This document shows positions 33,716 to 41,605 of a DNA stretch of 64,000 bases, one piece after another (position 1 is the first letter of the stretch; the number at the start of each line of letters is the position of its first letter). Origin of the DNA: Halorussus salinus (GTDB taxonomy: Archaea > Halobacteriota > Halobacteria > Halobacteriales > Haladaptataceae). The translations under genes and the position numbers were made by a program. The notes below the pieces were generated by a model. The model made no database searches, was not told where the DNA came from, and was given only the letters and a program-made list of their open reading frames with translations. The stretch is from NCBI RefSeq assembly GCF_004765815.2, contig NZ_ML974127.1:317300-381299 (forward strand), written 5' to 3'.

Positions 33716-33840
33716 GTGAGGCTCCTCGCGACGCTAATCGCCGCGCTCCGCTGGTCGCCACGCTCTGCTCGTCGCCGCATTTTGCCAGTGGTCACGCTCC
33801 GGTCGTCGCCACGCTCAGTTGGCCGCCGCGCGGCGTTGGC
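33716..33840. repeat. Degenerate 17-18-bp tandem repeat tract
   Basis: Several units of roughly GGTCGCCACGCTCTGCT follow one another in the gap between two small genes. Conservation is poor; no reading frame or hairpin explains it. Confidence 0.4.
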
Positions 33841-33852
33841 CGAGTGACGCCG

Positions 33853-33981
33853 TTATCCGAGCCAGCGCATGAGTACCCCGGCGAGGATAGTCAGAATGCC
33901 GAGAATCGTGGCGATGGGCGGAACGGGCACGAACAGCAGGACGATTCCGGCGAGGATGACGAGCGTCGAGAACCGAACCAT
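33853..33981 (-). CDS. Very small membrane protein, 42 residues
   Basis: MVRFSTLVILAGIVLLFVP continues as two short hydrophobic stretches separated by PVPPIAT and ends MRWLG. The pattern fits a two-helix hairpin in the membrane, a kind of micro-protein common in haloarchaea. An AATAAG-type AT-rich box is about 28 bases upstream. Function unknown. Confidence 0.65.
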   Translation of the reverse strand: MVRFSTLVILAGIVLLFVPVPPIATILGILTILAGVLMRWLG

Positions 33982-34099
33982 ACCGTCGCTACGCTCCGGA
34001 GTCGGAAACTTATTGTTGCCGTCTACGCCGACTCGCGCGTCGAAAAAAGCGTTCGGTCGTCGAGAGCGATACGCTGCACCGATTCGGGAGGAGGCCGAC

Positions 34100-34276
34100 C
34101 TACGGTCGCCAACCGCATACCGAGCATTCGCTCGCGGCCGTCTCGTGGAGTCCGCCGCAGTCCGGGCACTTCTTCTTGTTGTAGTCGTCTTCCCAGCCGA
34201 CTGTTTCGGTCTCGTGGCCACGCTCGGACAGGAATTCGTCGAACACGTCGTCGTCGCCGGTCGGTGCGGTCGCCAT
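34100..34276 (-). CDS. HVO_0416 family zinc-finger protein
   Basis: 58 residues. DVFDEFLSERGHETETVGWE is followed by a zinc ribbon CPDCGG ... CSVCGW. It closely matches the small Haloferax protein family named after HVO_0416, as I recall it. A TTTTATA box at 34301-34308 sets the start at ATG 34276 instead of 34324. Likely a soluble regulatory or adaptor micro-protein. Confidence 0.88.
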   Translation of the reverse strand: MATAPTGDDDVFDEFLSERGHETETVGWEDDYNKKKCPDCGGLHETAASECSVCGWRP

Positions 34277-34300
34277 ACATGGTATGCTAATGCACACCAG

Positions 34301-34308
34301 TATAAAAC
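34301..34308 (-). promoter_or_regulatory. TATA box TTTTATA for the HVO_0416-type gene
   Basis: Strong AT box on the minus strand, 25-32 bases before ATG 34276. Confidence 0.6.
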
Positions 34309-34448
34309 CGTGTTGGTCTAACACATGGATTACCGCGATTTGGAAAGCCCGTATTTCTCGCGTGGGGTGGCCTGATACCGCGAGTAGGACGGGCTTACCG
34401 CTCGAAATCCGGCGCGACAGCAGGAAAGAGAGGGCGTAATGCCGACCG

Positions 34449-35117
34449 CTACTCGAACTTGACGCCCACGTCGTGCATCCCCTCGTTCTCCATCGCGAGG
34501 TTGATGAGCAGCGGCGTCACGCTCTCGACTTCGGCCGCGTTGGCGATGCTACCGGCCTGCAGCGCGCGCAGACCGTCTATCTGGTCGGCCAACTGGACGA
34601 CCGTCTCCACCGCGTCCTCGTCGTCGCCGACGACGAGCGTGTCGAGGTCCAACTCCACGTCCAGATTCGCCAGTCGGTCGGCCGACAGGTTGTGGAAGGC
34701 TCCGACGACGGGCACTCCGTCGGGCGCGGCGTCGGCGACCAGTCGGGTGACGCTCCCGGCCTTCGGGGGCTTGTAGTGGAACCCCTCGTCGTCGCGGTCC
34801 ATCCCGACCGCCGGGGAGACCACTACGTCGGCCTCCTCGATGCGGTCGGCGATGGACTCCACGAGGTCCCGGACGTGGAACGGGGGCACCGCCAGCACCA
34901 CCACGTCGGCGCGGTCGGCCGCCATCTCGTTGGCGAACCCCTTCACGTCGCGCTCGACGCCCACGCTGTCGAGTTCGGTCTCGTACTCGTCGGCCTTGGT
35001 GCGGGCCTTCTCGGGGTCGCGCGAGCCGAGGAGAATCTCGTGGCCGGTGTCGCGCGCCCACCGCAGTGCGAGTGCCTGTCCGATGTCGCCGGTCCCGCCC
35101 AGCAGTGCGATTCGCAT
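34449..35117 (-). CDS. npdG: NADPH-dependent F420 reductase
   Basis: 222 residues. An N-terminal Rossmann motif (MRIALLGGTGDIGQALALR) with a following SRDPEKA segment suits NADP binding. The body VVLAVPPFHV ... NLSADRL ... LQAGSIANAAEVESVTPLLIN is the F420:NADP oxidoreductase (NPD) family. It exchanges hydride between coenzyme F420 and NADP. Haloarchaea make F420. The start is ATG 35117. Not clearly linked to neighbours. Confidence 0.93.
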   Translation of the reverse strand: MRIALLGGTGDIGQALALRWARDTGHEILLGSRDPEKARTKADEYETELDSVGVERDVKGFANEMAADRADVVVLAVPPFHVRDLVESIADRIEEADVVVSPAVGMDRDDEGFHYKPPKAGSVTRLVADAAPDGVPVVGAFHNLSADRLANLDVELDLDTLVVGDDEDAVETVVQLADQIDGLRALQAGSIANAAEVESVTPLLINLAMENEGMHDVGVKFE

Positions 35118-35152
35118 ACCCACCACTCCGGGCGGGGCCGGATTAAAGATTC

Positions 35153-35557
35153 TCACTCGGCCGACGAGTCGCCCCCGAGCGCGGCCCGAATCCGGTCCCG
35201 ACCCCGGTCGGCCGCCCGGCGACCCAGATAGATACCGGCCAGCGCCGCGGCGGCCTGTCCGACCGTCTCGACCGTCGAATCGGGCGCGGCGACGACTTCG
35301 ACCGCCTCCATCCCGAGGTAGGCGACGACGAACATCGTCAGGAAAAACAGCGTCAGGCGACCCGCCTCCTCGGTCGGGAACTGGCCCAACTCGCGGGTAA
35401 CGTACCAGTTCGCTATCGGGACGCCGACGACCGACGCCCCGACGACGTAGGGGAGTATCCGGGTCGGATTCGGCGCGAGGAGTGCGCCGCCCAGATACGA
35501 GAGGAACCCGCCGATGCCGAGCGTCCAGACCCACCGCTCGACGGACCGGGGGTTCAC
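35153..35557 (-). CDS. Hypothetical membrane protein, second of a coupled pair
   Basis: 134 residues. Three to four hydrophobic segments (WVWTLGIGGFLSYLGGALL, ILPYVVGASVVGVPIANWYV, LTLFFLTMFVVAYLGM, AAAALAGIYLGRRA). The GTG start at 35557 overlaps the stop of the preceding gene in GTGA, so translation is probably coupled. No family is recognised. Confidence 0.72.
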   Translation of the reverse strand: MNPRSVERWVWTLGIGGFLSYLGGALLAPNPTRILPYVVGASVVGVPIANWYVTRELGQFPTEEAGRLTLFFLTMFVVAYLGMEAVEVVAAPDSTVETVGQAAAALAGIYLGRRAADRGRDRIRAALGGDSSAE

Positions 35558-35958
35558 GCCTCGCCCACCTCCTCGCTCCGGGTCCCTCGCTCGCCGTCGG
35601 ACTTCTCGCCGCGAAGTCGAGCCAGTCCACCGAAGTACCCCAGCCACGCGCCGAGCGCGACGCCCGCGAGCATCGCGGCGTCGCGGCCGCCGGGGAGGGA
35701 GTCGAGACCGAGCGCGAGGGTCGCTCCTCGCCACGCGAGTCCGACCGCGAAGACGCTGGCGACGAGCAGGGCGTAGCGACGCCACCACGACCGCACCGAC
35801 GGTTCGCCGCGGAGCCAGAGCGCCGAGAACACGACGACGAACGTCGGAGCGACGTACAATATCTGCGTGAACGGGTCGGGCGGGGAGAGTACTGCACCGA
35901 GCGCGAACGAGACGACGAGCGCGTCCACGGCCGTCCCCGAGAGTCGGGACCAATCCAT
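35554..35958 (-). CDS. Hypothetical membrane protein, first of a coupled pair
   Basis: 134 residues. About four hydrophobic segments (DALVVSFALGAVL, ILYVAPTFVVVFSALWL, YALLVASVFAVGLAW, AAMLAGVALGAWLGYFGGL), then a charged cytoplasmic end. Start ATG 35958 is set by a TTTTATTT box about 30 bases upstream; GTG 35970 is the alternative. Same length as its partner, but no sequence repeat between them. Function unknown. Confidence 0.72.
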   Translation of the reverse strand: MDWSRLSGTAVDALVVSFALGAVLSPPDPFTQILYVAPTFVVVFSALWLRGEPSVRSWWRRYALLVASVFAVGLAWRGATLALGLDSLPGGRDAAMLAGVALGAWLGYFGGLARLRGEKSDGERGTRSEEVGEA

Positions 35959-35995
35959 GTCCCAAGCCACCGACGAGACGGAAATAAAACTCCCG

Positions 35996-36907
35996 CTACG
36001 CCAGCAGGTCCGGGAGGTCGTTCACCGAGTCGATAACCGCGTCCGCTCCGGCCTCCTCGTACTTCCGGCGGCCCTCCTCGCCGGTCAGGCCGCCCGTCAG
36101 GACGCCGACGCCGACGTACTCGCGGTCGGGGTCCTCCTCGGCGGCGTTCACGGCGGTCTTCACGTCGTCCAGCGTGTCGCCGACGAAGACGACCGACTCC
36201 GCTCCGAACCGCTCGGCGAGCGTGACGAGCGCGCGGGGATGGGGCTTGCCCTCGTCCCAGTCGTCCATCGTGAACCGGCGCTCGTCGGGCAGGTCGAGTC
36301 CGGCCCGGCGCTGGGCGATGTCGGCCTCGTCCGCGGGCCGCCCCGTGACGACGCCCACCTCGTAGTCGGCCAGCGCGTCCAGCGTCTCGGATTCGAGGAG
36401 GACCGGTTCGTCGTGGATGAACCCCGAGAGGTCGGCGGCCGAGTCGTCCTCGTCGAGGTCCGCCTCTCGCCCCTCGATGTCGGCGTAGAGGGCCGCGCCG
36501 AGGTAGAGCTGTTGGAACACCTCCCGGAGTCGTTCGGGGTTCCAGTCGGCCCGCGCTCGCTCGGCGGCCGCCGGGTCGAGGGCGTCGTCCACGACCGCCT
36601 CGGCGGCGTCGAGTCCGTCGGCCTCCTCGGCGTCGTCCGATTCCGCTCGGCGCTCGGCGATTCGGTCGGTGAACTCGTCCACGTCCATCGCCAGTCCCTC
36701 CCGGCGCGCGAGGAGGTACAGCGCGGCGGCGTCGGTCAGTTCCCAGTCGTTGTTGAACCCGCCAGCGTCCTTGAACGACTGGATGGCCGCCTTCTCGATG
36801 GTGTCGCCGTGGACGCGCTCGATGGACTCCACGATAGCGCGTCGGTAGGAGTCGGCCACGTCCACGAGTACCCCGTCGATGTCCAGCACGACCGCGTCTG
36901 CTTGCAT
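35996..36907 (-). CDS. HAD family phosphatase (TIGR01548-like)
   Basis: 303 residues. HAD motif I is DIDGVLVD (D9 nucleophile, D11), motif [13 protein letters not shown], motif III Lys in WDEGKPHP and motif [15 protein letters not shown] helical cap domain (about 40-160) is inserted, as in subclass I. The order resembles the haloarchaeal TIGR01548 set of HAD proteins. Substrate unknown, probably a small phosphate ester. Confidence 0.88.
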   Translation of the reverse strand: MQADAVVLDIDGVLVDVADSYRRAIVESIERVHGDTIEKAAIQSFKDAGGFNNDWELTDAAALYLLARREGLAMDVDEFTDRIAERRAESDDAEEADGLDAAEAVVDDALDPAAAERARADWNPERLREVFQQLYLGAALYADIEGREADLDEDDSAADLSGFIHDEPVLLESETLDALADYEVGVVTGRPADEADIAQRRAGLDLPDERRFTMDDWDEGKPHPRALVTLAERFGAESVVFVGDTLDDVKTAVNAAEEDPDREYVGVGVLTGGLTGEEGRRKYEEAGADAVIDSVNDLPDLLA

Positions 36908-36985
36908 GATAGAGGGTAGCCAACCGGCGTTCAAGGAGCTTTCGACGCCGAGTGACGCTGCTTCTCGGTCGCTCGTATCAAAACT

Positions 36986-37378
36986 AAAGTAGTGTGAACT
37001 ACCCCACCCTACCGCGCTCGGGGCTACTCGCCCCTCGCTTGTTGAGGGTGGGGCTTCCTGTTTCTGCGTCGGCACTTGTATCCGACGTGGACACAGCGGT
37101 TCCAGACTCCGCAGGCGACTTCCCTTTACAGGCGGTTTGGAGTGTCCCACTCCTACCAGATGGACACTCGGCCACAATCGACGGTGCGCGCTTGTTGTCG
37201 CGCTTGAACACCGTCGGAGACGTGGCGAGCATCGTACTACCTCGTTTGACCGCAGGGATAGTAAGCGTGGCGGAGAACGTGTATGCGAACCGTGTGGGCG
37301 CTGTATCCCCTCCCTGCTCGCTTCGCTCGCTGAGGAAGGGGGCTTAGCGCCCTCGATTAAAGCTAAAAACACTACTTT
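36986..37378 (-). mobile_element. Miniature element with TnpB-like 3' end and right-end hairpins (IS200/IS605-IS1341 derived)
   Basis: 393 bp bounded by a 10-bp inverted repeat, AAAGTAGTGT at 36986-36995 and ACACTACTTT at 37369-37378. Read on the minus strand, 37232-36999 gives a frame whose end ([21 protein letters not shown]) resembles the tail of haloarchaeal TnpB proteins. It is followed by CCCCACCCT / AGGGTGGGG, an inner GGGGC / GCCCC hairpin and a terminal GTAGT-GTGA-ACTAC hairpin. In live elements this area encodes the omega (right-end) RNA. The TnpB catalytic domains and TnpA are absent, so it cannot move on its own. There is no clear target duplication. The stretch 36908-37410 holds no other gene. 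Confidence 0.5.
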
Positions 37379-37379
37379 C

Positions 37380-37387
37380 TATTTAGG
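37380..37387 (+). promoter_or_regulatory. TATA box TATTTAGG for the membrane protein gene at 37411
   Basis: The TTTA core lies 29 bases before ATG 37411 and begins two bases after the miniature element's inverted repeat, so the element may supply upstream control sequence. Confidence 0.5.
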
Positions 37388-37410
37388 TGACTACGCCGTC
37401 TCGTGGAACG

Positions 37411-38208
37411 ATGGTCGCAGCGATCGTATTTTTTGGGACTCCCATCGCCGCATCGACGCTCGTTCGAAATCCAGCGGAAGTGACCGCCCTTGTCTGGAGC
37501 GTCGAATCGGTGGTTTCCGCGTTCTTCGCCGTTCGATTCGGAGATACTTCTGGGCGAACGGAGAAGTTGGCTCGACTTCGATACCGACCTGCCGGACCGT
37601 CTGCGTTAGAAGATGGGGTCGCCGAAGCGCGGGAAACACTAGACGCGCAGATAGAGAATCTGAACGACCTCGACACGAAGGCGATTCGAATCCTTCGAAT
37701 CAACGTCCTGCTTATCGGAGCGATACTCTCGGCATTGACGTTCTCCGCGAAAGCCAAGAGCGTCTCCTTTGAGGGATTTCTCAACGTCTATTTCGGGGCT
37801 GGTATCTTCCTGTTACTCTCGTCTACCGCAGCAGCGGGGTTGACGTACACCGCTTCCGACTCCCGCGTGGGGATGAGTAAACCCGACTTCGAGACCATGT
37901 TACGCGAAGATTTGACCGAAGACGAACTGAATCTCGTACTGACCAAGAGTTACGCAAAGTGGATTCACGAAAACCAAACGACTGAAATTCTCAACTCGTT
38001 TTACTCGCCATCTACGATTCTGCTACTGGTGTACGCAGGAACGTATCTGGCCTTGGGCGTGTACGACGCGCTGATTCGGGACGTATCGTTTCTCTTGGAG
38101 GGCGGTTCGAACGTCGCTCTCCTCGCTATCACGATGTTCTCCGGCTATCCGTCGCAGGTCCGGCGCGTTTTGGACGCGCTCGATTTCCGGACTCGGGGTG
38201 GCGAGTAA
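37411..38208 (+). CDS. Four-helix membrane protein of unknown function (PycTM/SLATT-like layout)
   Basis: 265 residues. A short hydrophobic N-terminus is followed by a charged helix ending LNDLDTKAIRILRINVLL, then paired membrane segments (LLIGAILSALTF and FGAGIFLLLSSTAAAGLTY), a soluble loop and a second pair near the C-terminus. The D-x-K-A-x-x-(I/L)-L-R-x-N box before a membrane hairpin resembles the PycTM/SLATT membrane effectors of Pycsar and related defence systems. This is only a pattern resemblance, and no cyclase gene is nearby. GC is visibly lower than in the surroundings, suggesting transfer. Start ATG 37411 fits the TATA spacing; GTG 37387 is the alternative. Confidence 0.72.
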   Translation: MVAAIVFFGTPIAASTLVRNPAEVTALVWSVESVVSAFFAVRFGDTSGRTEKLARLRYRPAGPSALEDGVAEARETLDAQIENLNDLDTKAIRILRINVLLIGAILSALTFSAKAKSVSFEGFLNVYFGAGIFLLLSSTAAAGLTYTASDSRVGMSKPDFETMLREDLTEDELNLVLTKSYAKWIHENQTTEILNSFYSPSTILLLVYAGTYLALGVYDALIRDVSFLLEGGSNVALLAITMFSGYPSQVRRVLDALDFRTRGGE

Positions 38209-38247
38209 CCCAACCTATTTGTCACGCTGGCGAGTACGTGAAACACG

Positions 38248-38361
38248 ATGAGCGAGTCTCAAACCAGCGACGAAGACGAGCGGCGCGAACGAGTGTCACG
38301 AATCGTCTTCGACGGGCAGGTCGTCTCGAAGGGACGCCGCCCGACCGACGAAAGCGAGTAA
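38248..38361 (+). CDS. Micro-protein, 37 residues
   Basis: MSESQTSDEDERRERVSRI ... GRRPTDESE. Acidic N-terminus, basic middle. A CCTATTTG box begins at 38215, with its TATT core 31 bases before the ATG; this is the leaderless spacing. It follows the membrane protein gene by 39 bases on the same strand, and could be a partner of it. No family known. Confidence 0.5.
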   Translation: MSESQTSDEDERRERVSRIVFDGQVVSKGRRPTDESE

Positions 38362-38441
38362 TCCCTCGGTTCTGCCGTTACTGTGCCTGCTTTTTCGACT
38401 GAAAGCGAAAGGCTTCTAGCTTCGCTCCGAGCAGTCGCCGT

Positions 38442-39080
38442 ATGGACCACGACGAACTCGGCGAGTTGTACGGCCGCGAGGAGTTCTACTGGGGCACCGA
38501 ACCGAACGACCTCGCCGAGACGGCACTGACCTATCTCGGCGACGCCGACGCGACGGGTACCGACTCGCCAGTCCCGGAGGAGGCCGTCGTCGCCGACGTG
38601 GGCGCGGGCGAGGGCCGGGACGCGGTGTTCTTCGCCGAGGAGGGCGCGACGGTCTACGCCATCGACCCGATACCCGAAGGACTGGCGAAAGCCGAGCGAC
38701 TCGCCGACGAGCGCGGCGTCGAACTCCGGACGCGCCGCGGCGACGTGAACGACCTCGACCTCCCCGAGACCGTGGATTTGCTGTACTCCGTCGGCGCGGT
38801 CCAGTACCTCCGCCCGGCGAACCGCGCCGCGCAGTTCGCTCACTTCCGGGAGGCGACCTCCTCGGGCGGCGTCCACGCCGTCTTCGCGTTCGTGGACCGT
38901 CCCGAGATTCCGACGCCGCCGGACTGGGGGGACAACGAGTATTTCTACCAACCGGGCGAACTCAGGGGGTACTACGACGACTGGGACCTGCTGGAGTCGT
39001 CGTCGCTGGTCTTCGACGACGATTCGGGCGGGGAGCCCCACCAGCACGCCGCCGAAGTCGTGATAGCGAGAAAATCGTAG
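38442..39080 (+). CDS. Class I SAM-dependent methyltransferase (TehB-like)
   Basis: 212 residues. Motif I VADVGAGEGRDAVFFAEEG and motif II (VYAIDPIPEGLAKAE) bind S-adenosylmethionine. The N-terminal YGREEFYWGTEPN and later LYSVGAVQYLRPANR resemble TehB-type small-molecule methyltransferases. The substrate is not predictable. Convergent with the FNT gene. Confidence 0.88.
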   Translation: MDHDELGELYGREEFYWGTEPNDLAETALTYLGDADATGTDSPVPEEAVVADVGAGEGRDAVFFAEEGATVYAIDPIPEGLAKAERLADERGVELRTRRGDVNDLDLPETVDLLYSVGAVQYLRPANRAAQFAHFREATSSGGVHAVFAFVDRPEIPTPPDWGDNEYFYQPGELRGYYDDWDLLESSSLVFDDDSGGEPHQHAAEVVIARKS

Positions 39081-39124
39081 CGTCTCGGCTCCTCGGTTTC
39101 GGGCGTTCGGCTCGCTCGGTAGTT

Positions 39125-39916
39125 TCACTCGTCGGACTGGCGCGCGCCCTTCCACTGGGCGACGTGGGTCAGCGTCACCAACCCGAGACCGCCGACCAAA
39201 TTCCCGGCCGTGACCACGGCGGTCGTCACGGCCAACTCGCCGAGGCCGATGGTCGCGCCGAGGACCATCCCGAAGACGACGTGGAGTATCGTGACGATGA
39301 CGTGGTCGAAGACGCCGACCGTCAGCAGGACCCCGACCACGTAGGCCAGCGCGATGCGACTCGCGACGCTGTTGACCGCTTCGAGGAGGTACGACAGGAG
39401 CGTGACCAGCGTCCCCCCGACGATGCCCTTCACGAACTCGGCCTCGGTTCGCCGATGGACGAACTCGTGGGCGAAGGTGACGAGTTTGCTCGCGGTCCCG
39501 TCGGGGAGCGCACCGTTCACCGACAGCACGGCGACGAAGAGGGTACCCCCGACGAGGTTGAGCACGAACGTGACGCTCCACAGTCGGACGAGCGGACCGA
39601 CCAGCCACGAGTCGTCGGCCGCAACCGCCTTCGCCACCGGGTCGAAAAAGTTCTCGTTGAACAGTTCGGTCCGACCGACCACGAGGAAGACCAAGGCGGG
39701 ACCGAACGCGAGCGCCCCGGCGAGTTTGGCGACACCGTGGCCGTACTGCGGTTCGAGAAACGCTTCCACGATACCGAGCGCGACGATGCCGAAGACGACG
39801 GTGAAGCCAGCGATGAAACTGGTCGCGACGAGTTCGAGCATCGACTGGTCGAGTCGGCGCTCGCCCTCCTCGATGGCTCGGTCGAATATCTCCTCGGGGT
39901 CGGGCGCGACGGACAC
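39125..39916 (-). CDS. Formate/nitrite transporter (FNT) family channel
   Basis: 263 residues with six membrane segments. The FNT signatures GRTELFNENFF and GNLVGGLGLVT are present. FNT proteins form pentameric channels for formate, nitrite, hydrosulfide or acetate; the ion is undecided. The GTG start at 39916 is supported by a CTTAAC box 25-30 bases upstream. Confidence 0.92.
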   Translation of the reverse strand: MSVAPDPEEIFDRAIEEGERRLDQSMLELVATSFIAGFTVVFGIVALGIVEAFLEPQYGHGVAKLAGALAFGPALVFLVVGRTELFNENFFDPVAKAVAADDSWLVGPLVRLWSVTFVLNLVGGTLFVAVLSVNGALPDGTASKLVTFAHEFVHRRTEAEFVKGIVGGTLVTLLSYLLEAVNSVASRIALAYVVGVLLTVGVFDHVIVTILHVVFGMVLGATIGLGELAVTTAVVTAGNLVGGLGLVTLTHVAQWKGARQSDE

Positions 39917-40009
39917 GAAAAAACGGTCGGTCGGCGCGACGTTAAGCCTCGTGGCAGTCGGCTCTCTCGACCCCGAGGCCTACCGTATCGCCGGTCCGGA
40001 CTCTCGTCG

Positions 40010-40360
40010 TCAGTGCGTCGTGACGCACGCCGTCAGTTGCTCTTCGGCGACCCAGCCGTCAGGGGAGGCGCTGTCCCAGACGACGTAGGCCCAGACGCTC
40101 CCGTCGAGGGTCTCACAGAGCTTCTCGACGCGGCCCTCCTCGTAGTTCTGGACTCTCCCCACGAGGTCCTCCTCGGTGCCGCCGCACTCGCTGAACACGA
40201 GCGCCGCGCCGTTGCTCCCGTCGGCGTAGACGCACTGTCCGCTGGAGACGCTGTCGGTCGTCACGGCGCTCGCCGACCCCGCGAGCGAGGCGACGCCGAG
40301 CGCGCCGCCGATGCTTCGAAGGACGGTACGTCGAGTCTCGGCTCCGCTGTCGTGGAACAT
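40010..40360 (-). CDS. TAT-exported small protein with SH3-like domain
   Basis: 116 residues. Twin-arginine signal (TRRTVLRSIGGALGVASLAG) ending near ASA, then an SH3-like beta domain with four cysteines (GQCVYADGS, SECGG, KLCETL, TACVTTH), which could form two disulfides outside the cell. Similar small SH3 modules bind cell-wall polymers in bacteria, but the archaeal ligand is unknown. An AT-rich box (AAAATAAC) lies about 20-25 bases upstream. Confidence 0.8.
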   Translation of the reverse strand: MFHDSGAETRRTVLRSIGGALGVASLAGSASAVTTDSVSSGQCVYADGSNGAALVFSECGGTEEDLVGRVQNYEEGRVEKLCETLDGSVWAYVVWDSASPDGWVAEEQLTACVTTH

Positions 40361-40404
40361 TGCGTCCGAAGTAATGTTATTTTCAAAACTTATAGTTTTG
40401 TATT

Positions 40405-40794
40405 TTATTCTCGTGCCACGAACAGCGTCTCGCCCGGAAGCGTCTCGCGTTCGACCGGGACCGCTGGCTGGTCGCCGCCCAACGTCGTGAACAGGAAGGC
40501 GGCGTCGTGGCGGCGGGCCACGTCGAGGACCGGGCGGTGCAACTCGGGCGGGAGGTTCAGCGCGTAGACGGCGTCCGCCCCGCGGTAGCGCTCGGGGTCG
40601 GGGTCGAGGACGTTCTCCTCGGCGAACTCGACTCCGGCGGGGACCTCCCGAGGAGACACGTCGGTCGCGGTCACGGCGACTCCGGCGTCGGCGAGGGCGG
40701 CGGCCACGTCGGTTCGGTTGCCGACGCCCACCTCCACGAGTCGTTCGAAGTCGGACAAGCGGCGGACGATGGCACGACGAGTTCGGGGACGCAC
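40405..40794 (-). CDS. UPF0146 family protein
   Basis: 129 residues. VEVGVGNRTDVAAALADAG resembles a methyltransferase motif I, and DAVYALNLPPELHRPVLDVA ... FLFTTLGGDQPAVPVE is diagnostic for UPF0146, an archaeal family with a Rossmann-like fold and no known reaction. The start is GTG 40794, taken from the family length; an upstream frame to 41253 is antisense to the archaemetzincin gene. Divergent from that gene by 39 bases. Confidence 0.85.
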   Translation of the reverse strand: MRPRTRRAIVRRLSDFERLVEVGVGNRTDVAAALADAGVAVTATDVSPREVPAGVEFAEENVLDPDPERYRGADAVYALNLPPELHRPVLDVARRHDAAFLFTTLGGDQPAVPVERETLPGETLFVARE

Positions 40795-40803
40795 GGCGGG
40801 AAG

Positions 40804-40809
40804 TTTATG
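40804..40809 (+). promoter_or_regulatory. TATA box TTTATG for the archaemetzincin gene
   Basis: Begins 30 bases before ATG 40834. Confidence 0.55.
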
Positions 40810-40833
40810 GGTGGGTCCCCCATAGTGTTTCCC

Positions 40834-41355
40834 ATGCTCGTTGACGTTGTTCCGGTCGGGGACCTCTCCGCGAAAGTCAAGCGGCAGGCCTCGACCGCCC
40901 TGCGTTCCGTCTACGACTGCGACGTTACTATCCACGACTCTCAGCCCATCCCGACCGGGGCACACGACGAGAAACGCGACCAGTACCGCGCCGAGGAGTT
41001 CATCGAACTCGCCGGACGGGTCGGAACCGGGGAGAAGAACATCGCGATTACGCCGAAAGACCTCTTCTATCGCCGCCGCAACTACGTGTTCGGTCTCGCC
41101 TACCTCGACGGCAACGGGAGCGTTATCTCGACGTATCGGCTCCAGACCTCCAGCGACGGCGGTTTCTCGAACCGGAGCGCCGCGGAAATCTTCTCGGACC
41201 GCGTTCGCAAGGAAGTCGTTCACGAAATCGGTCACACCCTCGGGCTGGAACACTGCGACAACAAACGGTGTGTCATGAACTTCTCGCCGACCGTCCGCGA
41301 GGTGGACGTGAAAGAGGAGAACCTCTGTGGCTCCTGCCAGCGCGAAGTGCTGTAG
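40834..41355 (+). CDS. amzA: Archaemetzincin family zinc metalloprotease
   Basis: 173 residues. The extended zinc motif HEIGHTLGLEHC (H130, H134, H140, C141) is the metzincin HExxHxxGxxH with the extra Cys typical of archaemetzincins. Further cysteines (C146 region, and CGSC near the C-terminus) form the second zinc site. The likely catalytic Glu is E131. Its native substrate is unknown. The TTTATG box 30 bases upstream gives the start at ATG 40834. Confidence 0.96.
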   Translation: MLVDVVPVGDLSAKVKRQASTALRSVYDCDVTIHDSQPIPTGAHDEKRDQYRAEEFIELAGRVGTGEKNIAITPKDLFYRRRNYVFGLAYLDGNGSVISTYRLQTSSDGGFSNRSAAEIFSDRVRKEVVHEIGHTLGLEHCDNKRCVMNFSPTVREVDVKEENLCGSCQREVL

Positions 41356-41423
41356 TTCGGTAGACCCGCCGGCGGGAAGACTGTAGTCGGTGGGCGGACT
41401 CCTCGAACGTAACGTCCCGCAAA

Positions 41424-41430
41424 CTTATTC
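41424..41430 (+). promoter_or_regulatory. TATA box CTTATTC for the small-protein/toxin-like pair
   Basis: TTATT begins 29 bases before ATG 41454, suggesting a leaderless transcript for the pair. Confidence 0.5.
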
Positions 41431-41453
41431 CCCATCGGACACTAACTGGACGT

Positions 41454-41594
41454 ATGTCGCGGACACACTCCGATTCGACGCAGGATTCCGACGAAGACCC
41501 ACAGGTACCGACTGAGGTACTCGATGCGATCGAAAGTCTGTCGGAGGGTGAGACTGCGACCAAAGAGGAGATCGAGTCCGTTCTCGAATTCTAA
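41454..41594 (+). CDS. Small acidic protein, antitoxin-like position
   Basis: 46 residues: an acidic disordered start (SDSTQDSDEDPQ) and a helical end (TEVLDAIESLSEG ... KEEIESVLEF). It lies 11 bases before a RelE/ParE-like frame on the same strand, which is the order and size of a toxin-antitoxin pair. No DNA-binding motif is visible, so the antitoxin role rests on context only. Lower GC than the neighbours. Confidence 0.6.
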   Translation: MSRTHSDSTQDSDEDPQVPTEVLDAIESLSEGETATKEEIESVLEF

Positions 41595-41605
41595 GTCCGG
41601 CAGAC

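Noticed and set aside
33716..33840. Possible CRISPR-like array
   Set aside because: The units are degenerate, without constant repeats or unique spacers of regular length, and there are no cas genes.
37681..37705. A GATTCGAATC string resembling a tRNA T-loop
   Set aside because: It lies inside the membrane protein gene and no cloverleaf can be formed around it.
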